From contig JAAVVG010000004.1 in NCBI GenBank assembly GCA_012976225.1, positions 372,001 to 436,000 on the forward strand: a DNA stretch of 64,000 nt. Reading direction: 5' to 3'. Position 1 is the first letter of the stretch. Every line of letters starts with the position of its first letter. The DNA is from Golubevia sp. BC0850. Its lineage: Eukaryota; Basidiomycota; Exobasidiomycetes; Golubeviales; Golubeviaceae. Both the position numbers and the translations under genes were made by a program. The notes beneath the pieces are model-generated. The model saw only the letters and a program-made list of their open reading frames with translations. It searched no databases and was not told the origin of the DNA. Shown piece after piece: positions 54,505 through 64,000 of the stretch.

Positions 54505-57299
54505 CTATTGCTTCTTCTTCTTCTCTTCTTTTTTCCTTTCCTTCTCATTCTTCTTCCCCTCCCCCTTCCCTTTAACAGCCTCTTTGACCAATCCCAAAAC
54601 CGCCACCAAAAGCGGTACAGCAATAGGACCAAACAAAGGAGTTAAAACCGCATAACGATGTTCATCAGGGAAGTATAACATTCCCAACATGGAAGGATTA
54701 AAAAAAGCAGATGAGGCATGAAGGGAAGCTGAAGTTGAAAGCTGAAGGATTTGAGGTAGAGTTAGAATTTCTTCTTGAGTTTCTTCTTCTGTAATATTCG
54801 ATCCTTCTAAATTTGATGCCGAGGTTGAGGAATAAGAATTAGAACTAGAAGTAGATCTCTTGACCTCATCCAAAAACTCCAAACTCCTTTCGATTTCAAT
54901 TTTAACATCCTCTTCTATACCCAAATTCAAAATCTTCTCTTTCAACTTAACGATACTTCTCAAAGTATTAATAGATTCTCTAAGGTTTTCTAGGATTCTA
55001 GATCTTTGAAGTGTTTGAATTAAAATTTCTCTATCTACCCCTTCTTCAGATTTTGGTAAACCTATTAAATCCATCAATTGTTTACTAAACAATTCAAAAG
55101 GTTTCTCTAAATTTTCGGAAGATAGAAAAGACATTCCAGAACGTTCTTCTTTAAGTTCTGGATTTGAATTTTCTTCAGGGTTGTAAATGACAACTCCACC
55201 CCATTGAGGAATTAACCAACCATTAGATTTTGATCTCATATCCTCCTCACCATCTTTATTTGAAGCATTTGGATTTCTAATTCCTAAAGGTCTGTTCTTG
55301 ATTGAGGGAATGAAAAGAATAAAATGAAGAACTTTCTCAGATTGATGAGTTGTTGATTCATGATTCCCAACCTCGACAGTGAGGTTCCCATTTGAAGTAT
55401 CCCCAAATTCACTAGTTAAACTCCATTTTTCCGAATTAACAAAGATTCCTAAATCCTCATATTCAACTAGATAAGTAGATTGATTTGAGAATTCGTTTGG
55501 TAAGAATTGAGTGGGTTCTTCTTCCAGTCCTTCGATCTCTTGAAATTCTGAATATTCTTCTTCTTCAACCTCTTCTGGTTCTTCGATTTCTAAACTTTCT
55601 ACCTTCGAATGAGGATCTGAAGGTGAAGGCCCTGGAGTTTCTAACTCTTCTCCTTCAACTTCCCTTTCCGAACTCTCTACTCCAACCTCCTGTGTCTCTT
55701 GAACTACTTCCCTCTCCTCCTCCCTCTGCAACCTCTTCCTCTCCCTCTCCTCCTCCTTCCTAATCTCCCTCTCTCTCCTCTCCCCCTCCTTCTTAACTCT
55801 CCTTTTTTCCCTCTCCCATTCCCATCTTTTCCTCCTCTCCTCTTTCTCGGCCAACCTCATCTCTCTCCTAACCCTCTCCTGTTCTCTAATCTCATCCCTT
55901 CTCCTCTCCTCTTTCTTCCAATGATTGATCTCAGTAGGTTCAAATGCCAGAGGGGCAAACCATTGGATTTGAGTTTCTAATTGAAATTGATGAGTCGAAG
56001 ATAGAGATTCAAGGAGAGTTGAAAAAGATGATGAGGGTTGAGTTGAAGATGAGATAGAGGGAGAGGGAGAAGTAGAAGAAGAGAAGGAGAGAAGAGATCC
56101 AATTTCCCAATCCAAAAATCCGGAAGAACGAGAACGAGATTGAGATTGGGATTGGGATTGAGGGGATGGGTTGGAAATGGAAATGGAACTACTATCTTGA
56201 TTCATCAAACTGAAAATCAACTTCAATTTAGGTGAATGTGGAATTACTTTTGGATGAGAAATCGAGGTTTCAAGTTTTGGTGGAAATCGATTTCTGACTT
56301 GAACTTTATCAGAAGGGCTTGAGCATGCTAAAGATCGAAATGGAAGATCGAAAATTCGGGAGAGTTGAATGCATAGATGTTGAGAAGTTGAGGTAGAAGT
56401 CGAGGTTGAAGTTGGGTTTGATAGATGTAGGGTTTTGAAAGGAGAAGGAATTGAGGAGGTGGAGGGGTTTGAGGAGAGGGAGAGTTGATATCCTGGCAGA
56501 AGATGGGAGAAGAGGTCAGGGAAAGTAGTTCAATTGGAACATGTAACTCCTCATAAGAAGCTGTAGAATTTGCTAGAGAATTCTTCAAGAATGTTTCGTT
56601 TGTTGAATTGGCTTGCACAGATGAACGAGGGAAGGAAGAGGTAGTGGAAGGCGAAAGGAGAAGCGTTTCGATGGGATACTCACGAACTGCATTCCTTGGT
56701 GGAATTCCCAATAACTTAATTTGCTCCGAATCATCTGAAACCAAAGGTTCATCATCATCCTCTTCTTCTTCATTCGTAGATACAGACCTAGGTCTCTGTT
56801 CCTCCTGAACCCCTCGTTCGATTCCCACTCCCTCTCCTTCCAATTCAACCTGTATCCGTTTCCCCTCAATCCTAGATTCAAGAGATTGATTATCGATAGT
56901 TAAAAACCAATCTATGCAAGCTGAGCCTTGAGCTGGTTGAACCATTTCCAAATCTCCTGTATCTTGATCTTGGTTCTGATCTGACGTTCCCACCCAATCT
57001 GAACCGACACCCAACATATACTTCAGTTCTCCTGCCACTTGCACCCATTCTTTCCTCTTAGTCTGATCTTCTTGATTGAGCTGGAGTTGTAAATCCAAAT
57101 GAATGGGAAACCTGACGGGACAAATTAAACTTGCACTCCAATCTTTGATTCTTTCTGTTGGTAAATTGAGTCTGGTGATTTTAGTAGTGTACCATGAGAA
57201 TGGAAGAGAAATTAAGACTGTAAGTAAGAATGAGAGGATGATACCTTTCTTTAGGCTGGAGGATTGGAAGGAAGAAGTTGAACTTGGTTGAGGTTCCAT
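54505..57299 (-). CDS. GPI17: GPI transamidase subunit PIG-S/GPI17
   Basis: Two exons, 57299-56684 and 56492-54505, in phase, giving 867 residues. PIG-S is part of the ER complex that attaches GPI anchors to proteins. Seen here: the N-terminal membrane segment KKGIILSFLLTVLISLPFSWYTT followed by ITRLNLPTERIKDW, the family's opening signature. Later come SPKLKLIFSLMNQD, GFLDWEIGSLL, QIQWFAPLAF, VLHFILFIPS, PQWGGVVIYNP and ILENLRESINTLRSI. The closing block is ASSAFFNPSMLGMLYFPDEHRYAVLTPLFGPIAVPLLVAVLGL. Human PIG-S has 555 residues. The extra length includes a run of about 80 residues (about 395-473), nearly all Glu, Arg and Lys, within the lumenal region. The 191-nt intron is longer than most; its boundaries (GTGAGT...CCAG) were chosen by phase and by continuity of the frame leading to SPKLKLIF. 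Confidence 0.87.
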
Positions 57300-58250
57300 C
57301 GAGCAGAGGAGACGAGAGAAGAGCAAGATCTACCTCGAGATCCGAGGATTAGACTTGCAATTGGATCTTGAACCAAATCTTACGGTTGATTTGGAGGCGC
57401 AAAAGAATGAAGAATTTGTAGGTTGATGATTCGAGAAGAAGATACAGTTCGGATAGCCAACCCGAGTACGAGTCGCCAATCAATATCACGAGCAAGTTCT
57501 TCTGATCCTCATTCCTCCTCAACTGACCTCCAAGAAATAAGTAAGACCTTTGAGTAAATTGAACCAGAAGTGGGTTTATGGCAGCGTTCGAGCATCCAGT
57601 GAGTAGAATCCAATCCAATCCAATCCAATACAGAGAACAGGTCGCAAGTGAGTTGGGTTGTGGGGTAGCTCAAGTGAAAGTGCGAAGAAGTCAAGGTAGA
57701 ACCAGACGGCTAGTCAGCTCGTTTCACTATCTTCATAGAATCCAGAGCTGTCACTGGATAGACAGCCAGTCGCAGCTCTCTTCTAGGCCGCCCTCGTTCA
57801 AAGTAGGCAGAGGCAGCAAGGTGGAGAAGAAGCTGCGAGTCTGGGAAGGAAGAGAAAGATCTCGCCACGAGTGAGGAAAAAAAGGAAAAGGAATCCTAAC
57901 GAAGAAGAATGAGATTCTTGGATGCGGTGTTGATCTCAAAGCAAGACTAGAGATGGCCATCTCTGGCGAAGGGGGCAACTCTCGAGCATTCCGATGTCGG
58001 AACAAAAGGAGAGGCATTCCTTAAACTTTCTTCAACGCTCTCTCTCTCTCTCTCTCTTAGAACTCAATCGAGTGGGAAAGGAACAAGGGTTCTTCTCATT
58101 CGTTTCCCTGACCTAAGAGTTCGGTAGAAGCGACGAGACTAATCAAAACCGTCCCAACTCCGTCTACAGATCAACGATTCCTACCTCTCACATCTCCACC
58201 AGCTTAGAAACCAACGTAAAGCGGAAGTCAGAATTCGATCATCTTCATCA
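57300..58250. other. Divergent intergenic region between GPI17 and peroxin gene
   Basis: It holds both promoters. Short frames of 61-98 codons and a CT tract at about 58040-58058 are present. No gene is supported. Confidence 0.55.
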
Positions 58251-60735
58251 ATGTCAACTGTGTCCCCACTTTCTCCCAAAAAGTCAGTTCCCTTAACTGC
58301 AACCAGCTCAACTTCACCTCCGAATCTTTCAACCTCTTCCCTTTTAGAAACCGTTCCAACACCAGTTTTACGAGTTTTATCAAATTTCTCTCCTTTGATT
58401 CATGCAACTCATTCCCTAATTCGTTTAATCACTTGGTCTTCAAATGGCAAAAAAGCTTCCTCTTCAAATTCAAGATCCATCTTACTTCTCTTAAGTTGGT
58501 GGTTCATTTGTTTATTCTCCTATGAGATTTTGAGATATTTCCCTCAATCTATTTTGTTGAGTTCGATTGGTTATTATGGGATTTTAGAATTCACTGGAAA
58601 ATCAAAGGGAAATTCAAATGCTTCTGCAAAGACTTTTAATAATAGTAATAAGACCATTATAACTACTCCAGCTATTAATACTCTGTTATTAGAATTGACT
58701 GAGATTTCAGATTTCTTTTCTACTTTGTCAAATCATTTCATTACTCCATTTTTTGGATTGATTTCATGGAAAGATGGTAAGAAAACCAAAGCTTTTGGGA
58801 TTTTCTTATTAACTACTTGGCCTATTTGGTTGATTTGTTTCTTTGACATCAGAAGTTTAACAGGAAGTTTACCAAGTGTTTTGTTTAGAATTCCAGCTTT
58901 CAAATCCGGTGGTTGTGCAATGAAATGGTTGACTGAGAAAAGCATCCAAGCTTGTGAAAAGTTGGAACTCAAAGCAAAGACGATAAAGTTCTGTTCCGAG
59001 AAAGTTCCACAATTATTACCTCTTTTGAATTCGATTCGAGAACAGATTCAAACTTCAACTTCGATTCAACTGTGTCTTTCAATCATTTTCTCAACCTGTT
59101 CTTTGATTTCTAACTTCTTGATCTCAACTTTATCACTTTTAAGCATTTCTTCTTCTTCTCCTTCTTCAAGTTTCCCTTCTCTCTCTTTATTCCCACTTTA
59201 TCCTCTGTTTTCATTGACTTTACGTTCTTTCTTTTTAATCACCGGAACTTTAATCTTAACTTGGTGTTCTCCTTGGGCAGCTTTGATTAGACATGCTCTT
59301 TGGAAATCAGCAATCATTAGAAGATCTGTCAGAGGTTTCGTTAGAATTTTCAGTGGTGGTATGAGACCTTCTAGAGCTTTTGGAAGAGGGAATCAAACTG
59401 ATGAAGAGGTGGATTTGTTCGGTCTTGGAACTGGAAGAGAAAGACCTAGTTTCGTTGAAAGATCTCGAAGTACCGGTAAAGTTGAAAAAGTCAAAGGAAA
59501 GAAAGGTTCAAAGAATGTTGAGAAAGCAGAAGAGGAGGAAAAAGTTACTAGACATGAAGACGTTATTTATCAATTTTCTATCTTTGAAAATCAAAGATGG
59601 TGGATGGGCTTGGACTGGACTGCTGCTTTGTTACCTCAGGAAAGACCCAGTTGGTGAGTTGAAGCCACTTTTCAGATTGTTTTGTGGACTTATCATTTCA
59701 AAGCGGTCTCCTCATTGACATCCCTTTCCCCCCCCCCCTTCCCCTTTTCCTTTTTTCCTTCCGATTTACAGGTCCGATGAATCCAACAACGCTGTCTCTC
59801 CACCATCTTCTTTCTCTCTACCTCCAGCCAAGATCACCTTGACTTCTTCAACTTCAATTCCATCAACCTTCAATCGTAGACTAGTGAAGTGGCAATGGTT
59901 AGATCCAGAATGGGTAGTTTCAGGAGCTGGCTTCGTCTCTTCAAGCGTCTTCAATCATGGCAATCCAGATCCAGATGTTTCAAATCCTTCTGAAAAATCA
60001 AGTTACCTAGATGACGCACTTTCAAGAATCAGAGCTACTAAAAGTGCTGGCCCATTACAAACTTCTTTCTCTTCAGATTCAACTTTGTTCTCTAAATCTC
60101 AAGAATTGGACATTTCTTCTACTCAAGAATCGATTTCTTCTTTACCTTCTGGAAGTGGAAATGCTGGGGAATTGAGTGTAGATGTCTTGGATGTTGATCC
60201 TGAAGGTTGGCAATATGGTGATAATGGTTGGGAGAAGATGAGCAAGAAGAGTGGAATGGGTAGATACACTAGAAGAAGGAAATGGGTTAGAAGAGCTGTT
60301 TTGGTTGAGAGTGAGTATCACTAATCTTTGGTTGGAATGATGAGGATTGATGCTGATTTTTCTGATTTCTCTATGCCCTTTTGCTCTTCGTCAGTTTTGG
60401 AAAAAGGTTTGCCGGAAAATGAAATTGATGAAAGAGAATTAAAAGATTGGAGGAAAGAAAATGGAGTTGGGATTGATGAGAATGAAGAAGTCAAAATTCT
60501 TCAAGATGATGAAGATCCAGAAGGAAATGATACTGAAACTGAAGATGAAAATCGAAGACTTGAAATCAAAACTTCAACTTCTATGCCAACGGGAATTAAC
60601 TCTGTTGGGATCGGTAATTCAGGTTTAGCTGGTGGGAATCATAGTAGTGGGGTTATGGTCTCAAGTCCTACTGGAAATGATTTGAAATCTAGATTGGCAA
60701 GAGCTGCTGCTTCTTCTCCTCCACCATCTTCTTGA
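58251..60735 (+). CDS. Dysferlin-domain peroxin of the PEX23/24/28-30 family
   Basis: Three exons, 58251-59653, 59772-60310 and 60395-60735, in phase, giving 760 residues. This family of ER/peroxisomal membrane proteins sets peroxisome number and organises ER-peroxisome contacts. Seen here: reticulon-like and membrane segments starting at FSPLIHATHSLIRLITWSS and SILLLLSWWFICLFSYEIL, and two hydrophobic regions further on (GIFLLTTWPIWLICFF and the Leu/Ser-rich block near 290-355). The dysferlin domain begins at FENQRWWMGLDWTAALLPQERPSW and ends with VKWQWLDPEWVV, then DPEGWQYGDNGWEKM and GMGRYTRRRKWVRRAVLVE. The C-terminal tail is acidic, then Ser/Gly-rich. Which member of the family this is cannot be told without an alignment, so no symbol is given. 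Confidence 0.88.
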
Positions 60736-61341
60736 TTGGCGAAGGAGATAAGGGTGAAATTCTAAGTGCTGCAAGTTCAAGATTCGAAGATGTTCAAGGA
60801 CAAGAGAAAATTGGGTCATGATAGTAACACTATCTTCATTACTGTCGTCAGGTCGTGTCTTCCTTCTCGCCTTGGTGTCCGCATTTGCTTCACAATATCT
60901 ACCCTTTCTGTCACGCTTTGCCCTTCGGACCTTTCTTCTCTTTACCCTCATGTACCGACAATCAATTAACCTGTTCTCTTGCTTGTTGTCTCTTTCCGGA
61001 GTCTGTTTAGTGTGTTTAGACTTCGACTGTAGCCTGAATCACCCTGTGCACTCGAACACTTAACACAGCACAAGTCTCAAAATGGCAACAGTTTCATCAT
61101 CTTTCTCGATCTTGCATCCGTTTCCACCTCGCATTCCCTCCCCTGCCACCCTTGAGCTTCCCTCACAGATTGATTCTACATGCATCAAACCTCCGAACTT
61201 GTGACTCCAATCTTTTCGAGGCGAGTGTAATTGATGCGAGTGAACAAAAACCGAGATTTTGCTTCCAAAAAAAGCTGATGTTTTCGAGGTATAGATTATA
61301 AGATAAAAAAAAGTACAAAGGAAGAGAAAGCGATGAACTAC
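60736..61341. other. Convergent 3' region
   Basis: This 606-bp interval lies between the stop of the peroxin gene and the stop of the CUE-like gene. It holds overlapping short frames only; no gene is seen. Confidence 0.6.
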
Positions 61342-64000
61342 TCATCGTCGAATTGGTGAACGCGATGCTTTTGAAGGCGAGATGATCTTTCCTTGCGACT
61401 GATCCTGTAAGTAGTCGCCCTATTCAAGAGTGATCAAGATGACAGAGGGGAAGATAGTCAGTCATCCACCTATCCAAGCCGAGCCTTCGTTCCTCGAAAC
61501 TCACAATAGCTGCCAAATCATCTCCATTGGCTTTTCTCAGGTATTCCGCCAATACCCCCATATCAGCATCAGGTAAAACGTCACTTAGTTTTGCCAGACT
61601 TTCTTCAAAGGCATCTGATTTCTGACCCCCATTCCCACCTCCGATTCCACCAGTCCTTCTCACACTCCCATAACTGAAGGAACTCTTGACGTTACTTGGA
61701 TTGTTGTTCAAAGAAGGCGAAGCAGCAGGACTGATGCTGGAATTTGAATCTTCTCTAGAGCGACTTGGACTTGGAGAACCTCGTTTTTCTGAAGCGTAAT
61801 CGGTTGGAGTACCAGAAGAAGTAGAAGATCCTCTTCGACTGATGGTTCCACCTCCTTGAACGGCTAGACTTCCATTGCCTTCGTGGTCTTGAGAAGAAGT
61901 AGCGGAGGTCCTACGATCCAGAGTCAAGTAGTTGTCTTGAGACACGTTGAGACCAGGAGAAGAGGTGAGAGGTTGAGATCCAGGAGCTCGTGGACCAAGA
62001 GGCGATCGAGCGCCAGAGAAAGGAGACTGGCTGCCAGTAGTGGGAGATGAAGAGGGAGATTCTGCTTTGGGGAACGGAGACGAAGGACTGTGAGCAGGAG
62101 AAATTCCCAATGCTGGCCCAGGAGAATCTTGACTAGAGGACAGAAGATCGAAACTTCTTCTAGGATTTGGGTTCCCTCCTCCTGGGCTAGGAAGAGGACC
62201 AGAAATGTTTCCCCTTAGAGTTCTGGGACCAGGGATTCCACTATTTCCACCTGATTGAGTTGAAGTCATCGAGATACCGGCCGGGGCGGATCTCTTAGAG
62301 TTTTTTCTACCCAAGCTGCTGAAGAAGCGACCTCCAGAGGGTTGAGCTGCGGAAGTAGCAGACCTGGTGAAGGCGCTCGCAGCTCCGCCAGAGGCAATTC
62401 CAAGGACCTCACTTGCAGCTCCGGAAAGCGTTCTTGTTCGACTTGCCAATCCTGGCGCTCCTGCGGCTGGAGAGGACGGAGAAGGAAGACCTCCAGTTGG
62501 CCATTGGGCATTTGTGAATTGTCCATTGCTGGCGAGAGAGGGATAAGGTATGTTTTGAGGTACACCACTCGGAGGAGAATCAGGAGGTTGAGGAATTGGA
62601 GTAATGTCCTTTGCTTTGGCGCCATCTCCTCTCACTGGAAAGGTGGCAGCCGAACGAACAGAAGCTGCGTAACTGGGCTCGTCGCGTCGATGACCGCTGC
62701 GACCTGGAGTCAAGCCACCTGAAGCGCTGTTAGATTCTAAGCGAGGAAAGAAAGAGAGTACAGGCGAGGAAAGAGGAAGGAATCAGCTCGCAGATTTATC
62801 AGAATTAAAAACTCGAAACCTTTCAAAAACTCACGATTTTTTCCTGCAGGCCTCCTAACATTCCCGATCCAAGCAGCCAATCTAGTATCCGTATTCGTGA
62901 GTTCATTTGTAAAGATCGCATAAGCTCTGGCTCTCTCCCAAGGAGCCGCTCTCTTCTTATCCTTCTCAGTGATGCTCTTTGGATCGAAGCAAGCTGGCCA
63001 AGGAATAGATTTACCATAGACATCTAGTCTACCTCTGATCTCCAGGTTCCCAAGTTGTAGGTGATCAGTGTAACGATAATTTTCTCCCATTTTCTGACCA
63101 ACTGAGTCGTTGTTGCTGTTTGAGGTGACGTTGTGTCTCGAAGGCGGAGGAGATTGAAGAGTAGGTAAAGCAGGAGTCGACTTGTCTTGAGCAGGTAGAG
63201 GAGGAAGAGAAGCATATTGAGGTTGAGATTCACCTAAGAAGTTTGGTTGAGGGGTGATAGCGACTAGAGGAGGGGAATTCGAAGCGGAGACAAAAGAGCC
63301 AGAAGCTGCAGAGACGGTCGATTCTGGCCTTTCTACCATATCGGCGACACCCAAACTTGAAGGATCCGATAGTTTTGATTGAACATCTTCAACAGCTCGA
63401 GAGGTAAGCTCCGGGGCTGCTCGAGATTCAGCAGTAGATCCGAGTTGATCTTGATCTGGGATGGCAGTTTCATTCGTGAGTGTTGACCCAAAGCTGAGAT
63501 CCTCCATAGCAGCCCCCACAGCTGCTTGGAGGTCACTCATGCTAGCGTCATGACCTAGTTGTTCAGTCTGAGCAGTCCTAGGAGAGATAGCTAGTCCTGC
63601 AGGAGCTGTCGGCTGACCGAACCTCTTGTCAGCTCTCTTCGAGACGTTTCCATCCGAAAATGACTCATTAGGAGACGTACTCTCATAAATTGATCCCACA
63701 GTGTCCGCCGCCGATCTCGAGTGGGATCGATGTATCGCTGCTGCTTCTGAGCCTTGAGATTCTTCTTGACCAGAGAGAGGAGAGCTCGCCGATGCTAGTG
63801 CTGTTGGTCGTTCGAATTGCTGCGAGTCGTTCAGAGTCAACCTTGGAGATTCTTCAGCTAGAGCCGGAGATTGAGGTTGGGAGCTCGATGGATTTGAATC
63901 TTTCGAGCTGCCCCTATCGTATGAGCCACCAGTTGGTCTTGAAGCAGATTCCGACTCCCTTTCCTTCCTCAGCCTGGCTCTCTCCTTTGCTAAAGCCCTG
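61342..64000 (-). CDS. Conserved fungal protein with CUE-like C-terminus (5' part outside window)
   Basis: Three exons are visible, 64000-62835 (open at the right edge), 62736-61505 and 61419-61342, joined in phase, with at least 824 residues. The start lies beyond the window. From the left of the visible part: a charged, probably coiled-coil stretch (AKERARLRKERESE), then a long Ser/Pro/Gln-rich disordered region. A compact conserved-looking block follows: YRYTDHLQLGNLEIRGRLDVYGKSIPWPACF, then PWERARAYAIFTNELTNTDTRLAAWIGNVRRP. Another Ser/Gly/Pro-rich region comes next. The C-terminus reads KLSDVLPDADMGVLAEYL, then GDDLAAIGDYLQDQSQ, like a CUE-type ubiquitin-binding helix bundle. I do not recognise the whole protein. 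The conserved block may mark a membrane-traffic or signalling factor, but that is a guess. Confidence 0.75.

Noticed and set aside
56328-57299. Reading the first PIG-S exon as a separate membrane protein, for example seipin-like
   Set aside because: The opening segment followed by ITRLNLPTERIKDW fits PIG-S, and splicing at 56683/56492 joins it in phase to the PIG-S core.
1-64000. Transposons, LTR elements, viral remnants, CRISPR arrays, tRNA or rRNA genes
   Set aside because: No reverse transcriptase, integrase, transposase or capsid motifs, no long terminal repeats, no regularly spaced repeats and no convincing tRNA or rRNA sequence were seen by eye. A tRNA or repeat scan would be more sensitive.

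Overview
The window is nuclear DNA from a fungus, most likely a basidiomycete. Genes are dense and on both strands. Coding sequences are cut into up to six exons by short introns, mostly 70-120 nt, nearly all starting GTGAGT or GTAAGT and ending CAG or TAG. Gene content is fungal: LYS2 alpha-aminoadipate reductase, chitin deacetylase, a Zn2Cys6 regulator, a dysferlin-domain peroxin, F-box and MATH/BTB proteins, GPI-anchored wall proteins and an extracellular intradiol dioxygenase-like protein. I saw no rRNA, tRNA, CRISPR array or recognisable transposon. Species cannot be told from sequence alone.

Layout, left to right: a secreted protein of unknown family with two dibasic processing sites (0.3-1.4 kb, -); EFM7-type methyltransferase (2.5-3.5, +); a Q/N-rich coiled-coil protein that may be a WTAP/Mum2 relative (4.6-6.8, -); a Zn2Cys6 regulator with its zinc cluster at the C-terminus (7.5-9.6, -); mitochondrial J-protein JAC1/HSCB (10.9-12.3, +); an F-box protein (13.0-14.6, +); chitin deacetylase (14.9-16.4, -); an HSL-type alpha/beta hydrolase (16.9-18.2, +); the NUP98-NUP96 precursor (18.3-25.2, -); a decayed MATH/BTB gene (26.2-27.4, +); kinetochore NNF1 (27.9-29.6, +); RNA polymerase III subunit RPC9/RPC17 (30.0-31.3, -); a run of extracellular or wall genes at 32.2-39.4 kb; a second F-box protein (40.6-42.0, -); telomere-capping STN1 (42.4-45.6, +); LYS2 (45.9-50.8, -); two more secreted or GPI-type genes (51.8-54.1, -); GPI transamidase subunit PIG-S/GPI17 (54.5-57.3, -); a dysferlin-domain peroxin (58.3-60.7, +); and the 3' part of a conserved gene with a CUE-like C-terminus (61.3 kb to the right edge, -).

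Two themes stand out. Core housekeeping genes (nuclear pore, kinetochore, telomere cap, Pol III, Fe-S assembly, GPI anchoring, lysine synthesis) sit beside two groups of secreted or wall genes. Several proteins carry long lineage-type insertions within conserved folds: a charged helix of about 80 residues in the lumenal part of PIG-S, a Ser/Gly-rich loop in the dioxygenase, and long acidic linkers in STN1.

All exon joins were worked out by hand from splice motifs, reading phase and family knowledge. No database search or RNA evidence was available. Where a coding start is uncertain the entry says so.
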